Under the pieces are notes generated by a model. The model worked only from the letters and a program-made list of their open reading frames with translations, was not told the DNA's origin and did no database searches. From positions 310,001 to 374,000 of the forward strand of contig WLWZ01000001.1 in assembly GCA_012103315.1 (NCBI GenBank): 64,000 bases of DNA, read 5' to 3'. The position numbers and the translations under genes were made by a program. Within the stretch, counting starts at the first letter, position 1. Every line of letters begins with the position of its first letter. Shown here in pieces: positions 17,789 through 26,126 of the stretch. The stretch is from Alphaproteobacteria bacterium. GTDB taxonomy: Bacteria > Pseudomonadota > Alphaproteobacteria > MPNO01 > UBA2964.

Positions 17789-18553
17789 CTAATGTGGAGG
17801 TCTGCGGTGTGTTGCTACTCTTGTAATGATGGTGACGGCAGCAAAGGCGAATACGAGCACTGGCCCGGCCGGCAGATCGAAGAGAGTTGATATGATAATT
17901 CCGGCTAAAACCGACAGAACGCTCAAAAGTATGGCAAAAGGCAAAGAGGAGCCTTGCATTTTGTTTACCGCAAGCGCTGGCAGGATCAGGCTGGCAAAGA
18001 CGACGTACACACCAACGAGCTGGACGGAGGCAGTAACGACCACGGCGAACAGCGCAAAGAACCACATGCCCTGTCGAATAGCGGGCAGTGCCAACCAAAC
18101 GATGAACCCAACGGCATAAACGGGGGCAAAGGCTAGAATACGATCCCATGATACGAACAGGATTTGCCCAGACAAAATATGCTGTACCTCCTCGCCGCCA
18201 TGCGGATGATTGGCGAGGGCTAGCAGGACGGCAGCAGCGGCCAGGATAAAGCTGCTGCCGATCACTGCTTCCTGTTCCTGAGGGGCCGTTTTCTCTACCC
18301 AACGAAAGAAAGCTGCTGCGGCTAATGCTGCTGTGACAGCTGATATTTGGATGACGATCCAGGATGCTTCATGTACCCAGAGATTAACCAGGACGACGCA
18401 GAGACCGGCGATTTGAGCAATCGCCAGATCGATAAAGATGATACCGCGGCGGAGGACCTCCATGCCCAAAGGGACATGGAGGATCGCCACCATTAGCCCC
18501 GCTATCGCAGCGGGTAAAACAATCTCAAGGGCCTCAGGGTTAGCCATTCGCAC
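17789..18553 (-). CDS. znuB: Zinc-type metal ABC transporter permease (ZnuB family)
   Basis: A 254-residue inner-membrane permease of the ABC-3 family (ZnuB/TroC) that passes Zn2+ delivered by ZnuA. About seven to eight hydrophobic segments are visible, with the family features LPAAIAGLMVAILHVPLG and RRGIIFIDLAIAQIA at the N-terminus. Length agrees with ZnuB (~260). Start at 18553 (MRMANPEAL) overlaps the znuA 3' end by 14 nt; the ATG two codons later is an alternative. It is the last gene of the Zur-controlled operon: no gene for the cognate ATPase ZnuC lies before or after it, and the next gene downstream belongs to another operon. Confidence 0.88.
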   Translation of the reverse strand: MRMANPEALEIVLPAAIAGLMVAILHVPLGMEVLRRGIIFIDLAIAQIAGLCVVLVNLWVHEASWIVIQISAVTAALAAAAFFRWVEKTAPQEQEAVIGSSFILAAAAVLLALANHPHGGEEVQHILSGQILFVSWDRILAFAPVYAVGFIVWLALPAIRQGMWFFALFAVVVTASVQLVGVYVVFASLILPALAVNKMQGSSLPFAILLSVLSVLAGIIISTLFDLPAGPVLVFAFAAVTIITRVATHRRPPH

Positions 18554-19460
18554 GGATCAGTTGTGAGAGAATATTATCAAACAAGGTTTTGAGCGCTCCC
18601 GGTTTTGCCCCTCGTGGAACAGTGAATGGCAAGACTAATGCGGGAATACTCGCTTTTTGAGAAAACCAGTTTGATGGCGCAGCCTGATCGTAAGGTGTTC
18701 TTAAGATCGCTTTCGGCTTTGTTGCTGCCGTTGTTCTTAGGAGCGATTGCAAATGTGACGCCGTTGGTGGAATGCCAGGTTTGGCTTCAAGTGTACCGAT
18801 TTCTTTGAGACCAAGCCATGCGATTAAGTATGTCCACGATTTGTGGTGAACAATTACAGGCATGTTTTTCAAGCTGGCCGATTGTTTTCGCCATTGCTTT
18901 ATATTTTCAGCCCATTGTTTCTCGAAATTTCTCAAATTCGCGGAAAAGACTGAAGCATTTTCGGGGTCGATGGCAATAAGCCGCTTGGCCAGCTCTCGTG
19001 CAAGCAGGATGATATTTTCTGGGTCGAGATGAACATGTGGATTTCCTTCAGGGTGCACATCTCCCAAGCTACGATCAACCACAACCGGCTTTTCCCTGAC
19101 CGATACATGCTGTGCCGCCTTAAAATACCCTGGCTTTCCCGCCCGAACTTTTGATCGGGCACCACGTTGCATCAGGAGAGGTAACCAACCGATTTCCAAA
19201 CCGGCCCCCGAACAAAACACCATATCGGCCCGACGTATTTTAGCGATCAGGCTCGGACGGGCTCGAATATGATGCGGGTCTTGTTTATCGTGTGTAGCGG
19301 AATAAGCAGAGATTTTGTCGCCACCAATCTCACGTGCCAGGGCGGCCCATTCCGGTTCGCAGGCAAAAATTCGCAATTCGGCGCTGGCTGAGGTGGGTAA
19401 TACCCACCCCAGCACAACGACAGAACAGATAGTCAGTTTTCGAAATGTATTTCGAAACAT
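18540..19460 (-). CDS. znuA: Zinc ABC transporter substrate-binding protein (ZnuA family)
   Basis: A 306-residue periplasmic zinc-binding protein of cluster A-I. An N-terminal signal peptide ends near SASAELRIF. Ligand regions match ZnuA: KQDPHHIRARPS (first His), NPHVHLDPEN (second) and IVHHKSWTYL (third). The His-rich loop typical of ZnuA is short here, only the DVHPEGNPHVH segment. Start was moved to the ATG at 19460, which has a strong AAGGAGAGATTG leader; the longer in-frame extension upstream lacks one and would add basic residues before the signal peptide. It lies between the outer-membrane barrel gene (10 nt upstream) and znuB (overlap), under the Zur operator at 21205. Confidence 0.88.
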   Translation of the reverse strand: MFRNTFRKLTICSVVVLGWVLPTSASAELRIFACEPEWAALAREIGGDKISAYSATHDKQDPHHIRARPSLIAKIRRADMVFCSGAGLEIGWLPLLMQRGARSKVRAGKPGYFKAAQHVSVREKPVVVDRSLGDVHPEGNPHVHLDPENIILLARELAKRLIAIDPENASVFSANLRNFEKQWAENIKQWRKQSASLKNMPVIVHHKSWTYLIAWLGLKEIGTLEAKPGIPPTASHLQSLLRTTAATKPKAILRTPYDQAAPSNWFSQKASIPALVLPFTVPRGAKPGALKTLFDNILSQLIRANG

Positions 19461-19470
19461 CAATCTCTCC

Positions 19471-20814
19471 TTAGAACGCATGCGCACCATGCGCACCGAT
19501 GCTCATGATGTATTGTACGAGGAACTGGTTGTCTTTTTTGCCATCTGACAGTTCTTCGCGGTTATATTGCAGACGAATGCGACCGAATTCGCTATTGGTC
19601 CAATCGCCCATAACCGAGATGGCAGATGGGTCATGCCCAGCTGAATCGAGCGCGCTGCCGACCAAACCAGCTGGTGTGTCTGCTGCGAGCAATTGCGAAT
19701 AACGTGCGCCCAGACGCCAGGATGGCGCGAATTTATAGACAGCTTGGGCATACCAACCCTGTGAGCTGTCGTCGAAGTTCACGTTACCCGTACCGGCACC
19801 AGTATCGTTATAGGTTCCGTCCTCATCACGATTGAAGAATTCGGCTTGTAATATCAACTCCTTGTTCTTCGCGTTTCCATCGGGTGCCCAGGTGTAGCGT
19901 ATATCCGCGGCATAGATATTCGATTTACCGACGAATGTAACAGCGCCTTCACCGGTTGCTCGGCTATTAACGTCCGAATGCAACGCGTAGGCACCGAGAC
20001 GCCAGGACTGATTGTCGCCAATATCGCCACCAACACGGGCATAAGCTGAAAAGGCACCGAGTCCACTGGCGGACCCACCGGCGGGGAAGTCATCGCCCCG
20101 GAAGACACCGCCACCTAGCTCGATATACATGTCGGATGGTACGACGTAGGAAACTTCGACCCCGTCATCATTGAACGATTTATTGAGGAACGCGCGATAG
20201 GGCAGAGGCCGATCAGCGAAGTCATCGGCATGCGCGTGATGTTCATTGAGATAGCCCAATGTCCAGAATGCTCGGCCGGCCTTGAGGCGGAGCCCATCCG
20301 GTAGTCCGGCATCAGGTAATGTTTGGATATAGACTTCCTCTAGCTCAATTTTATCCGAACCATCCTCCTGAACGACGGCAAGGGTTGCGCTGCCATAAAA
20401 TTTGTCATCGACGTTAGCTGAAAAGTTAAGTTCAGATTCTCCGATCGACAGACCTTCTTTGCCCCGTTCGCCTTCTTCTCCAACGGCAAATCCGGCAAAT
20501 TCAGAGCTGTTCTCTGAGAAACTTGAGGCGCGACCGTTAAGGATCAGGCCAATCGACGGGTTGAAGGAGTTATCTTTTACAGAACGGGAGCTTCCAGCAG
20601 GTGTCGCTGTTTTCGCGCTACTCGCTTTTTTGGTTTCGAGAGATTTGATCTTGTTTTCAAGTGTCGCAATGCGGTTCTCATAAGCCCTTTTGAGGCCCTT
20701 AATTTCGCCGAGAATCTTTTGCAATTCCTGTTTGTCTGCTGCAGCCACGGGTGTGGTCGCCAGCATTACCGGGACGGCAATCGCCGCCACGGCACGCATG
20801 TACCGTAAACTCAT
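19471..20814 (-). CDS. Outer-membrane beta-barrel protein of the zinc locus
   Basis: A 447-residue secreted protein: signal peptide ending near PVAAADKQ, then a coiled coil of ~45 residues (ILGEIKGLKRAYENRIATLE and on, heptad-like), a Lys/Ser linker, and a long beta-rich part with alternating aromatic and small residues ending in F (HGAHAF), the usual last residue for BAM recognition. This is the layout of trimeric or phosphoporin-like outer-membrane channels with a periplasmic coiled coil. Several His/Asp clusters (NEHHAHADDF) could bind metal. Position between the His-rich protein and znuA, downstream of the Zur box, makes zinc passage across the outer membrane the likely role (inference). 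Start chosen at MSLRY (20814) after AAGGAC, not the longer form. Confidence 0.8.
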   Translation of the reverse strand: MSLRYMRAVAAIAVPVMLATTPVAAADKQELQKILGEIKGLKRAYENRIATLENKIKSLETKKASSAKTATPAGSSRSVKDNSFNPSIGLILNGRASSFSENSSEFAGFAVGEEGERGKEGLSIGESELNFSANVDDKFYGSATLAVVQEDGSDKIELEEVYIQTLPDAGLPDGLRLKAGRAFWTLGYLNEHHAHADDFADRPLPYRAFLNKSFNDDGVEVSYVVPSDMYIELGGGVFRGDDFPAGGSASGLGAFSAYARVGGDIGDNQSWRLGAYALHSDVNSRATGEGAVTFVGKSNIYAADIRYTWAPDGNAKNKELILQAEFFNRDEDGTYNDTGAGTGNVNFDDSSQGWYAQAVYKFAPSWRLGARYSQLLAADTPAGLVGSALDSAGHDPSAISVMGDWTNSEFGRIRLQYNREELSDGKKDNQFLVQYIMSIGAHGAHAF

Positions 20815-20874
20815 AATAATAGTCCTTGTAACTTTGATGAAGCGCACAGCTTAAGCCGCGCAAAGTTTGTTTAG

Positions 20875-21177
20875 TTAGGGGGTGATAGGTGGGGGTGCGC
20901 GGATAGTGTTGGCACAAATGCCGCGCTGGGTAGTTGGGGTGGTTTGCCGCGAGATATACCGTACTGGGTGTAGGGTCTCGCTGACATTGAGATCATCGCG
21001 AGTCGCGATGTCATTGGCGAAGTCGCTGGTAATCTGAAAAACACAGGGGCTGCCATCATGCGAATGATGTATGTCCCCATGAGCAACATTATGGGTGAGC
21101 GCCATGATTTGCATCGCTGCGAAAATCACTGCAAGCAATATGATTTGTCGAACTGAAGAAGAGCTTGTCTTCAGCAT
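20875..21177 (-). CDS. Small His-rich membrane-anchored or periplasmic protein of the zinc locus
   Basis: A 100-residue protein with one N-terminal hydrophobic helix (~10-27) followed by a His-rich stretch, THNVAHGDIHHSHDGSPC, giving H29, H33, H37, H38, H40 and C45: a plausible exposed zinc site. The rest is polar, ending APPPITP. I do not recognise a named family. It is the first gene after the Zur operator, 60 nt ahead of the barrel gene. Start at the ATG 21177 is preferred because the signal-like helix then begins normally; a GTG at 21204 would start one base from the operator and is an alternative. A zinc-scavenging or metal-handover role is inference from the His cluster and location. 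Confidence 0.65.
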   Translation of the reverse strand: MLKTSSSSVRQIILLAVIFAAMQIMALTHNVAHGDIHHSHDGSPCVFQITSDFANDIATRDDLNVSETLHPVRYISRQTTPTTQRGICANTIRAPPPITP

Positions 21178-21204
21178 GGTTTGGTCATTCCCCCAGAATT
21201 TCAC

Positions 21205-21227
21205 AGAATGTTATATTATAACATTCT
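21205..21227 (-). promoter_or_regulatory. Zur operator (zinc uptake box)
   Basis: A 23-bp perfect palindrome: AGAATGTTATA, a central T at 21216, and TATAACATTCT. It contains TGTTATA-N-TATAACA, the core of the known proteobacterial Zur box. A plausible minus-strand promoter (TTGTTG, 17 nt, ATTATA) puts the -10 inside the palindrome, so zinc-loaded Zur would block transcription of the His-rich, barrel, znuA, znuB operon. The divergent hydrolase gene at 21350 starts 123 nt away and might also be affected. Confidence 0.9.
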
Positions 21228-21349
21228 TACAGCACAACAATTGCGGGTTCAATCCCTTGAAGGCCGTTCTTTCACACATCTCGGTCACTTGATCGCGATC
21301 AGGCGGCGGCGCATAATCCAGCCAAATTTTGAGATCAACGGAGAGTTAG

Positions 21350-22162
21350 ATGTCGGTACCAGCGTTACAAACAGTGGATATCGGAGATGGCCGGGTCGTA
21401 TCCTATCGCGAGGCAGGGAGTGGCACGCCGGTGGTGATCTTGCACGGTTTGGGTGGCCGGTCGGATAGTTGGGCACCGCAATATGAGGCGCTATCTGACA
21501 GCTATCGCGTCATCGGCTGGGATGCACCGGGCTATAATGACTCTTCTGAGATGCCGGAAGACGAACCGTCGATCCGGGATTACACCATTGTTGCAAAACG
21601 GTTTTTTGATGCGTTGGGGTTGGATCGGTTTCATCTTGTTGGCCATTCGGTCGGCACCTGCCTGTCGGCACTCTTTCATAAGGCGCATCCGGAACAGCTC
21701 ATTAGTCTGACACTCGCGGAAGCTGTTATTGGCAATGGCCCTGATCCAAAAGAGAAGCAAGATGCGGCGATTGCGGCCCGTGCCAAGGACTTCGCTGATC
21801 ATGGTCCGGCGGACGTGGCAAAAAGAAAAACACCAAATTCGCTGTCACCGAACGCAGACCCTGAAGTTGTTGAGGCCGCTGTTGCATTTGCTTCCAAGGT
21901 CCAAGTGCCGGGCAACCTCAAACTCGCGGGTGCGCTGATCCGCTGCAATATATTCGATTTCGTTACGCCGCTGGCCTGTCCGGCGATGATCATCGCGGGT
22001 TCGGATGACAAATCCGCACCACCGGAATTCGTCAAGCAGATTGCTGATGCCTATCCCGGGATCAACCATCAGATGATTGACGGCATTGGTCATCAGATCG
22101 CGTTCGAGAAACCAGAAAAATTCGTCAATTTGTTGCGCGATCATTTAGGAGCGGCATCGTAA
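21350..22162 (+). CDS. Alpha/beta-fold hydrolase
   Basis: A 270-residue cytoplasmic alpha/beta hydrolase of the MhpC/epoxide-hydrolase-like group. Seen: oxyanion segment VVILHGLGG (~28-36), nucleophile elbow GHSVG with S100, acid region IIAGSDDKSAPPEF and the catalytic His in GIGHQIAFEKP. A lid inserts between ~135 and 190. Such enzymes hydrolyse esters, lactones or C-C bonds of meta-cleavage products; nothing here fixes the substrate. ATG follows GGAGAGTTAG. Only 2 nt separate it from the next hydrolase gene, so they form an operon. It is divergent from the zinc locus. Confidence 0.88.
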   Translation: MSVPALQTVDIGDGRVVSYREAGSGTPVVILHGLGGRSDSWAPQYEALSDSYRVIGWDAPGYNDSSEMPEDEPSIRDYTIVAKRFFDALGLDRFHLVGHSVGTCLSALFHKAHPEQLISLTLAEAVIGNGPDPKEKQDAAIAARAKDFADHGPADVAKRKTPNSLSPNADPEVVEAAVAFASKVQVPGNLKLAGALIRCNIFDFVTPLACPAMIIAGSDDKSAPPEFVKQIADAYPGINHQMIDGIGHQIAFEKPEKFVNLLRDHLGAAS

Positions 22163-22164
22163 TC

Positions 22165-23346
22165 ATGGATAGTTCAGCATCAGTACAGAAAGTACTCTGT
22201 GGTCTCACCGGGGATGAGTTGCTCATCAAGCTCGACTGGGATGAATGGCTCGACGTGAATGCGCCTTATGATGAGGTTGCCTTTACCCAGAAGGACGTAT
22301 TCGCACGCTACAACCGCAATGGCTATGACTGGGATATTCAGGGTATTCTTTATACGCCGTCAGCTGAAGTGGATGCCAATCTCGCCATCGTTATGTTTCA
22401 TGGTGGTGCAGGCAGTTCTTACGGCAAAGACACCACGCCTGATGGCAGGCCCGGCCTACCGCGCGTGTTGGCTGCGCAGGGTTTTACAGTCCTTAACATG
22501 ACTTATCCCGGCCACTATCCGCCGGGTGGTATCTGGAAAGAAAGCGTCACGGAGCGCCAGCCCTGGTATCTGCTGGATGAGAAACTCACCGACGACGAAA
22601 TTTACGACCGCAATTTGAAATGTACCTTCAATGTCATCATGCAGGGGTCGGCTCAGCTGGTAGATGAAAATCTCGCGGGTCGTAATATTCTAGCGCATGG
22701 TCATTCAACGGGTGGTCCGATGGCGGCACACCTGACGCGCTTTTCAACCAAAACCAAAGTAATCGGTATTCTCGGTTGGGGCAGTGGTGGCCCTGATGGC
22801 TGGCGTCAGGAATGGCGTGAAACCACTGGCGCCGAGGAAGACGGGCGCAAAGGTGTCGATGAAATGTCTAAGCGATCGGTCGAGGCCTTCGCTAAGGCGG
22901 GTTATGTCAGCGATCCGGAACTATGTCCGTGGGGTGGCGCTGAAGGGTTTGTGAAATGGGCAGAACCTATTCGCTCCCAGATGAAGACCGGGCTGTGCGA
23001 TAACCAGCATATGGTCATGCCGGAACTGCTAGAGCAATACCCGGCAATCACCGGCCTGCCCCGTGAAGAATATTTCGATCATATCGATGACCCTGATCCT
23101 GAGTGGCTCAAATCAATCAATGTGCTGTTGATGGTCGGGGGTGACGATAAAGGTCATTGGGTTGCCGGTCAGGAAGAAGAAGACAAGCGCGAAGTCTTTA
23201 TGGGCCGCAAATATGAGGCGGCCGGGACCCGCGTGCATGTCGTCTTTGTACCGAAATATGGGCATTACGGCATGATGGAAAAGCACAATGAAAATATCGC
23301 CTATACATGGCTGTGGGCGATAAAGGATGGCTATTTTCCGGCCTAA
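22165..23346 (+). CDS. Large alpha/beta hydrolase (GHSTGG type)
   Basis: A 393-residue protein with an alpha/beta hydrolase core: AIVMFHGGAGSSYG (oxyanion-hole region), nucleophile motif HGHSTGGPM near 190, and a late VFVPKYGHYGMMEKH that supplies the catalytic His. The N-terminal ~65 residues (DWDEWLDVNAPYDE) and an insertion around 225-310 are not part of the basic fold. No signal peptide. I cannot name the family; it may act on a polar ester or lactone. Translation is likely coupled to the upstream hydrolase (start 2 nt after its stop). It converges with the small membrane-protein gene, the two stops overlapping. Confidence 0.78.
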   Translation: MDSSASVQKVLCGLTGDELLIKLDWDEWLDVNAPYDEVAFTQKDVFARYNRNGYDWDIQGILYTPSAEVDANLAIVMFHGGAGSSYGKDTTPDGRPGLPRVLAAQGFTVLNMTYPGHYPPGGIWKESVTERQPWYLLDEKLTDDEIYDRNLKCTFNVIMQGSAQLVDENLAGRNILAHGHSTGGPMAAHLTRFSTKTKVIGILGWGSGGPDGWRQEWRETTGAEEDGRKGVDEMSKRSVEAFAKAGYVSDPELCPWGGAEGFVKWAEPIRSQMKTGLCDNQHMVMPELLEQYPAITGLPREEYFDHIDDPDPEWLKSINVLLMVGGDDKGHWVAGQEEEDKREVFMGRKYEAAGTRVHVVFVPKYGHYGMMEKHNENIAYTWLWAIKDGYFPA

Positions 23347-23636
23347 ATCTCGTCTTCGATTGACGGGTGGCGGAGGCGTGGTCTCAAGAGGCGATACATA
23401 ATCGCGGCAACGATGCCGCCCGCGAAAACCGGCATCCACCAGGGTGCTTCATCGCGGAAGATAAAGATCGCGATGGCAACGATGATGCCGGTTGCGACGG
23501 ATATCTTTGGCGCATGGCGGAAGATCGGGTGATCGAACTCAATATTGGTGAGGTCTTCAGCGGGGTTCTCCCACTCCGCCGATTTCGGGTAGGTTTTGGG
23601 CAGACCTTCCCGCCTATGCTTCTCTTCATCGGGCAT
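23343..23636 (-). CDS. Small two-helix membrane protein coupled to M20 amidohydrolase
   Basis: A 97-residue protein. The N-terminal half is soluble and charged (MPDEEKHRREGLPKTY); two hydrophobic segments follow (~52-67 and ~70-86), and a short basic-then-acidic tail ends SIEDEI. I do not recognise a domain. Its ATG shares one base with the TGA of the upstream amidohydrolase (TGATG), so it is translated by re-initiation and should be made together with that enzyme. Role unknown; an accessory of an unknown transporter is possible but unsupported. Confidence 0.65.
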   Translation of the reverse strand: MPDEEKHRREGLPKTYPKSAEWENPAEDLTNIEFDHPIFRHAPKISVATGIIVAIAIFIFRDEAPWWMPVFAGGIVAAIMYRLLRPRLRHPSIEDEI

Positions 23637-24814
23637 CAGGCGGCACCCTTGGCAAGGCGCATCTCGGCGAGCCGCGCCCAATAGCTGGCGCCAATCGGCA
23701 GCACCTCATCATTAAAGTCATATTGCGGGTTATGCAGATAGCAGCCGCCTTCACCGGGTCCATTACCGACCCATATATAACAGCCGGGATTCTCATTCAG
23801 CATGAAAGAGAAATCCTCCGCCCCCATCTTTGGCGGCAAGTCGGTCAGCACGTTATCCTCGCCGACAATATCGGCAGCAACCGTCGCGGCGTACTCGCTC
23901 TCGGTCATTGTGTTGACTGTCGCCGGATAGCCACGCGTATAGGTGACTTCACCGGTCATGCCAAAGGCAGCGGCAACACCATCGGTCAGCCGCCGGATTG
24001 CAGCCTCGGCGACATCCTGCACTTCGGTTTTGAACGATCGGACAGTACCTTTCAGGGTAATCTCTTCGGGTATGATGTTGTAGGTCTCGCCAGCGTGAAT
24101 CTGGGTAATTGAAAGCACAACGGATTCCATTGGGTCCATTGAGCGGCTGGAGACTGTCTGGAGCGCCGTGACCAGTTGCGAAGCGGCGACCATGACGTCG
24201 GTACCGAGGTGGGGGAAGGCTGCATGAGTGCCAAGCCCTTTGAGGGTGATGTCGATGGTGTCGGCGGCGGCCATTGCGGGCCCTGGGCAGACCGCGAAGG
24301 TCCCAATGTCTTGTCCCGGGAAGTTGTGCATGCCCCACACGGTCTCGCAGGGGAATTTTTCAAATAGGCCATCTTTGACCATTTCACGTCCACCACCGGC
24401 AAACTCTTCTGCCGGCTGGAATATAAAGTGAACTGTGCCGGCAAAGTTCCGGGTCTCGGCCAGATATTTCGCAGCACCCAACAGCATTGTCGTGTGGCCG
24501 TCATGGCCACAAGCGTGCATCTTGCCGGGATTGGTTGAGGCATGATCGTGGGTCGCGGTTTCCTCGATATCGAGAGCATCCATATCGGCACGCAAGCCAA
24601 TCGCTGGACCATCACCGTGATTTCCCTTCAAAGTACCAACCACGCCAGTCTGTGCCATTCCCTGATCAATTTCGATCCCGAACTCGGTCAGCTTCTCGGC
24701 GACAAACGCAGCTGTTTGATGTTCTTCAAAGGCGGTTTCAGGATGCGCATGAATATGGCGGCGCCATTCGGTCAGCTCGCTATGAAATTCTGCAATACGA
24801 TTGATAATCGGCAT
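23636..24814 (-). CDS. M20D amidohydrolase (hippurate hydrolase / IAA-amino acid hydrolase-like)
   Basis: A 392-residue zinc peptidase-family amidohydrolase that removes the acyl group from N-acyl amino acids (hippurate, indoleacetyl-amino acids, N-acetyl-diaminopimelate type). Seen: RRHIHAHPE near the start, metal motif MHACGHDGH with C102 and H104, FQPAEEFAGG with the catalytic/metal Glu pair at 136-137, WGMHNFPG, and a dimerisation domain at ~185-300. The late MGAEDFSF block is also present. Full length; cytoplasmic. Upstream is a 141-nt divergent gap to the acyl-CoA dehydrogenase operon, and downstream the coupled small membrane protein. Confidence 0.92.
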   Translation of the reverse strand: MPIINRIAEFHSELTEWRRHIHAHPETAFEEHQTAAFVAEKLTEFGIEIDQGMAQTGVVGTLKGNHGDGPAIGLRADMDALDIEETATHDHASTNPGKMHACGHDGHTTMLLGAAKYLAETRNFAGTVHFIFQPAEEFAGGGREMVKDGLFEKFPCETVWGMHNFPGQDIGTFAVCPGPAMAAADTIDITLKGLGTHAAFPHLGTDVMVAASQLVTALQTVSSRSMDPMESVVLSITQIHAGETYNIIPEEITLKGTVRSFKTEVQDVAEAAIRRLTDGVAAAFGMTGEVTYTRGYPATVNTMTESEYAATVAADIVGEDNVLTDLPPKMGAEDFSFMLNENPGCYIWVGNGPGEGGCYLHNPQYDFNDEVLPIGASYWARLAEMRLAKGAA

Positions 24815-24955
24815 GAATGTCTTCTCCTTCGCTCTATAATGAGGGTTCCGCGCCTTGCGACCAGAGTCAAGGTTCTATGGTCTGGACCTGCGGCCAGCCT
24901 TGCAGGAAAGCGAGGTTCCTGTAAAACCTCTGTCACGAAAGAATAAGAGGATTCC

Positions 24956-26110
24956 ATGGCTGAGATGTATGAAGATATTCGCGACGCGGTCGCCAAACTT
25001 TGCGCCGATTTCCCCGGTGAATACTGGCAGGAAACGGATCGCGAACGGGCCTATCCCACGGAGTTTGTCAAAGCCCTGACGGATAATGGCTATTTGTCAG
25101 TTCTTATTCCTGAAGAATTCGGTGGTAGTGGCCTCGGTATCACGGCAGCTGCGGCGATCATGGAAGAGATCCATAAATCAGGCTGCAATGGCGCCGCCTG
25201 TCATGCTCAAATGTATACGATGGGCTCTGTCCTGCGCCATGGCTCGGATGCCCAGAAGCAGGAATATCTGCCAAAGATCGCGACCGGCGAGTTACGCTTA
25301 CAAGCTTTCGGTGTGACCGAGCCAACCAGCGGTACCGACACGCTGAGCTTGAGGACCACGGCGGTTAAAGAAGGCAACGATTCATACGTTGTCAATGGCC
25401 AGAAGATCTGGACATCACGCGCTGAACATTCTGACCTGATGTTACTGCTGGCACGAACGACGCCGCGGGATGAGGTGGAGAAGCGTACCGACGGGCTGTC
25501 AGTTTTTTTGGTCGATATGCGCGAAGCTTTAGGGAACGGGCTGGAGATCAAACCCATCCGTACGATGATCAATCATGCAACGACGGAAATTTTTTTCGAC
25601 AATTTAAAAATTCCTGCTGACAGTCTAATCGGTGAGGAAGGCAAAGGCTTTCGCTATATCCTCAGCGGCATGAATGCTGAACGTATTTTGATTGGGTCCG
25701 AATGTATCGGTGATGCACGCTGGTTTATTAAAAAGGCTAGCGATTATGCGCGGGATCGCTCCGTGTTTGGTAAACCGATAGGTCAGAACCAGGGCATTCA
25801 GTTTCCGATTGCTGAAGCCTATGCGCAAACCGAAGCGGCTGACCTGATGGTCCAGCGGGCGGCGGAACTCTATGAAGCTGGCGAACAATGTGGTGCCGAA
25901 GCCAACATGGCAAAGTACCTCGCGGCTGAGGCCTCTTGGAAGGCGGCTGATATGTGTATGCAAACACATGGTGGTTTTGCGTTTGCTGAAGAGTTTGACG
26001 TTGAGCGCAAATTCCGCGAAACCCGTCTGTATCGGATCGCGCCGATCTCGACCAACCTGATCCTGAGCTTCCTCGCGGAACACGTACTCGATCTGCCGCG
26101 ATCTTATTAA
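24956..26110 (+). CDS. Acyl-CoA dehydrogenase (IVD/LCAD-like active site)
   Basis: A 384-residue FAD-dependent acyl-CoA dehydrogenase. FAD/substrate motif FGVTEPTSGTDT, WTSRAEHSDL, and the C-terminal THGGFAFAEEFDVERKFRETRL are clear. The usual catalytic Glu position (YEGT) reads IAPIST here, so no Glu is present there. A Glu does occur in helix G (E242 in MNAERILIG), where isovaleryl- and long-chain acyl-CoA dehydrogenases carry their base, so activity is probably retained. First gene of an operon with a CoA-transferase (16 nt on) and a MaoC-type hydratase. Together they suggest a short branched or dicarboxylic acid pathway. Confidence 0.92.
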   Translation: MAEMYEDIRDAVAKLCADFPGEYWQETDRERAYPTEFVKALTDNGYLSVLIPEEFGGSGLGITAAAAIMEEIHKSGCNGAACHAQMYTMGSVLRHGSDAQKQEYLPKIATGELRLQAFGVTEPTSGTDTLSLRTTAVKEGNDSYVVNGQKIWTSRAEHSDLMLLLARTTPRDEVEKRTDGLSVFLVDMREALGNGLEIKPIRTMINHATTEIFFDNLKIPADSLIGEEGKGFRYILSGMNAERILIGSECIGDARWFIKKASDYARDRSVFGKPIGQNQGIQFPIAEAYAQTEAADLMVQRAAELYEAGEQCGAEANMAKYLAAEASWKAADMCMQTHGGFAFAEEFDVERKFRETRLYRIAPISTNLILSFLAEHVLDLPRSY

Positions 26111-26126
26111 TCTGGAGTATTAAGCC

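Noticed and set aside
17724-18302. Open frame of 192 codons on the minus strand overlapping znuB, considered as the missing ATPase ZnuC
   Set aside because: It has no Walker A, signature or Walker B motif, and it is a different frame of the znuB sequence on the same strand.
19441-19460. CGAAAT-GT-ATTTCG dyad at the start of znuA, considered as a second regulatory site
   Set aside because: It lies inside the coding start (MFRNTFRK) and does not match the Zur box.
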